DNA of 64,000 bases from Burkholderia cepacia ATCC 25416 (lineage in GTDB: Bacteria; Pseudomonadota; Gammaproteobacteria; Burkholderiales; Burkholderiaceae). Under the pieces are notes generated by a model, which saw only the letters and a program-made list of their open reading frames with translations, did no database searches and was not told the DNA's origin. Positions 63,526-64,000 of the stretch are shown here, one piece after another (the first letter of the stretch is position 1; each line of letters starts with the position of its first letter). The stretch lies in the NCBI RefSeq assembly GCF_001411495.1, contig NZ_CP012982.1, positions 1,550,001-1,614,000 on the forward strand, in the 5' to 3' direction. Position numbers and translations under genes: made by a program.

Positions 63526-64000
63526 TCAGATGCCGAGTTCGGCGCGCACGGCCTGCCAGTTCGCGCGCGTCATCAGCTTGCCGCTCGTCTGCGTGTCGGC
63601 CGGCGGCGTCTTGCCGTTGCGAATCCAGTCGACGAGGTTCTGCGTGCTGTCCTTGCCGTGGTTCGTCGAGCTGACGGCGATCGTCCCATAGAAGCCGGTC
63701 GGCTCCTTCTTCTGGAATTCGGCGAACGCCTCGCCGGCACCGTTGATGCCGACGCCGATCACGTCGGCGGCCGGAATATGCAGCTGTTCGGTCGCGCGCA
63801 CCGCGCCGAGCACGGTTTCCTCGTTCAGCGCGTAGACCACCCACTTCTTGATGTTCGGATGCCGCGCGAGCACCGGCGCGGCCGCGCTGAAGCCGCCTTC
63901 GTCGTCGGTCGTCTTCTGCGGTGCATCGAAGATGTTCTCCTGGCGGAAGCCGTTCGCGAGCAGCGCCTGCGTCGCGCCGTCGGTGCGCAGCTTCGCGGTC
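63526..64000 (-). CDS. araF: L-arabinose-binding periplasmic protein (N-terminus outside window)
   Basis: The last 157 residues of a type I sugar-binding protein; the frame is open to the window edge. [55 protein letters not shown] and the closing [16 protein letters not shown] correspond closely to the C-terminal part of E. coli AraF (KWVLFGMNDETVLGGVRATE, GIGINGVDAVSEL, TGFYGSLLPS). Gene order araF-araG-araH is the E. coli one. The operon promoter lies beyond base 64000. Confidence 0.9.
   Translation of the reverse strand, partial: TAKLRTDGATQALLANGFRQENIFDAPQKTTDDEGGFSAAAPVLARHPNIKKWVVYALNEETVLGAVRATEQLHIPAADVIGVGINGAGEAFAEFQKKEPTGFYGTIAVSSTNHGKDSTQNLVDWIRNGKTPPADTQTSGKLMTRANWQAVRAELGI

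Overview
The window is high-GC DNA with the gene content and codon habits of a Burkholderia, most likely a cepacia-complex member and possibly one of its secondary chromosomes. This is judged from protein content only, not from a database match. It is almost wholly accessory and catabolic: no rRNA, tRNA or CRISPR array was seen. The two outermost genes run off the window (a chitinase at the left, an arabinose-binding protein at the right).

Region 1 (1-16 kb) is the most unusual. A modular secreted GH18 chitinase and a GbpA-like AA10 lytic polysaccharide monooxygenase (LPMO) diverge from one promoter region. Immediately downstream lies an uninterrupted 12-gene, same-strand block (4803-15273). 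It encodes a GspG-like pseudopilin, a lytic transglycosylase, GspF, GspE, PilM/N/O/P-like inner-membrane assembly proteins, a lipoprotein secretin with an N-terminal repeat region, three further pseudopilins and an orphan OmpR-type response regulator. It looks like a compact type II secretion / MSHA-pilus hybrid. A cytochrome b561 follows. A near-identical 13-18 nt motif occurs in the chitinase/LPMO promoter region, before the secretion block and before the cytochrome, which suggests one regulon.

Region 2 (16-28 kb) holds a decayed fimbrial gene, a complete-looking IS110-family element with a candidate bridge-RNA leader, a DapF-like epimerase, a PRC-barrel protein, AroG-type DAHP synthase with a membrane-protein partner, a secreted lipase, three small proteins of unknown role, YceH and a short-chain dehydrogenase.

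Region 3 (28-47.6 kb) is a series of small catabolic and regulatory units: MOSC / DapA-family / class II aldolase opposed by an XRE-cupin and a HutC-type regulator; a solute-binding protein with a PhyH dioxygenase; an ankyrin protein and LysR; tandem cytosine-deaminase-like amidohydrolases; a Gln/Tyr-rich glycine-zipper lipoprotein; a second XRE-cupin gene with a damaged or unusual start; a GNAT; an orphan CS1-type fimbrin; a class III aminotransferase; and an M20 hydrolase with a diaminopropionate-ammonia-lyase-like enzyme and a divergent Lrp regulator.

Region 4 (47.6-60 kb) is a complete hydroxycinnamate (ferulate / p-coumarate) catabolic cluster arranged like the Acinetobacter hca genes: feruloyl esterase, porin, MFS importer, MarR repressor, acyl-CoA dehydrogenase, feruloyl-CoA synthetase, vanillin dehydrogenase and feruloyl-CoA hydratase-lyase, plus a divergent amidohydrolase. 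Three copies of a palindrome with arms ATCAGGT/ACCTGAT mark the likely repressor sites. Region 5 (60-64 kb) is an L-arabinose ABC importer (AraF-AraG-AraH) with an SMP-30-type lactonase.
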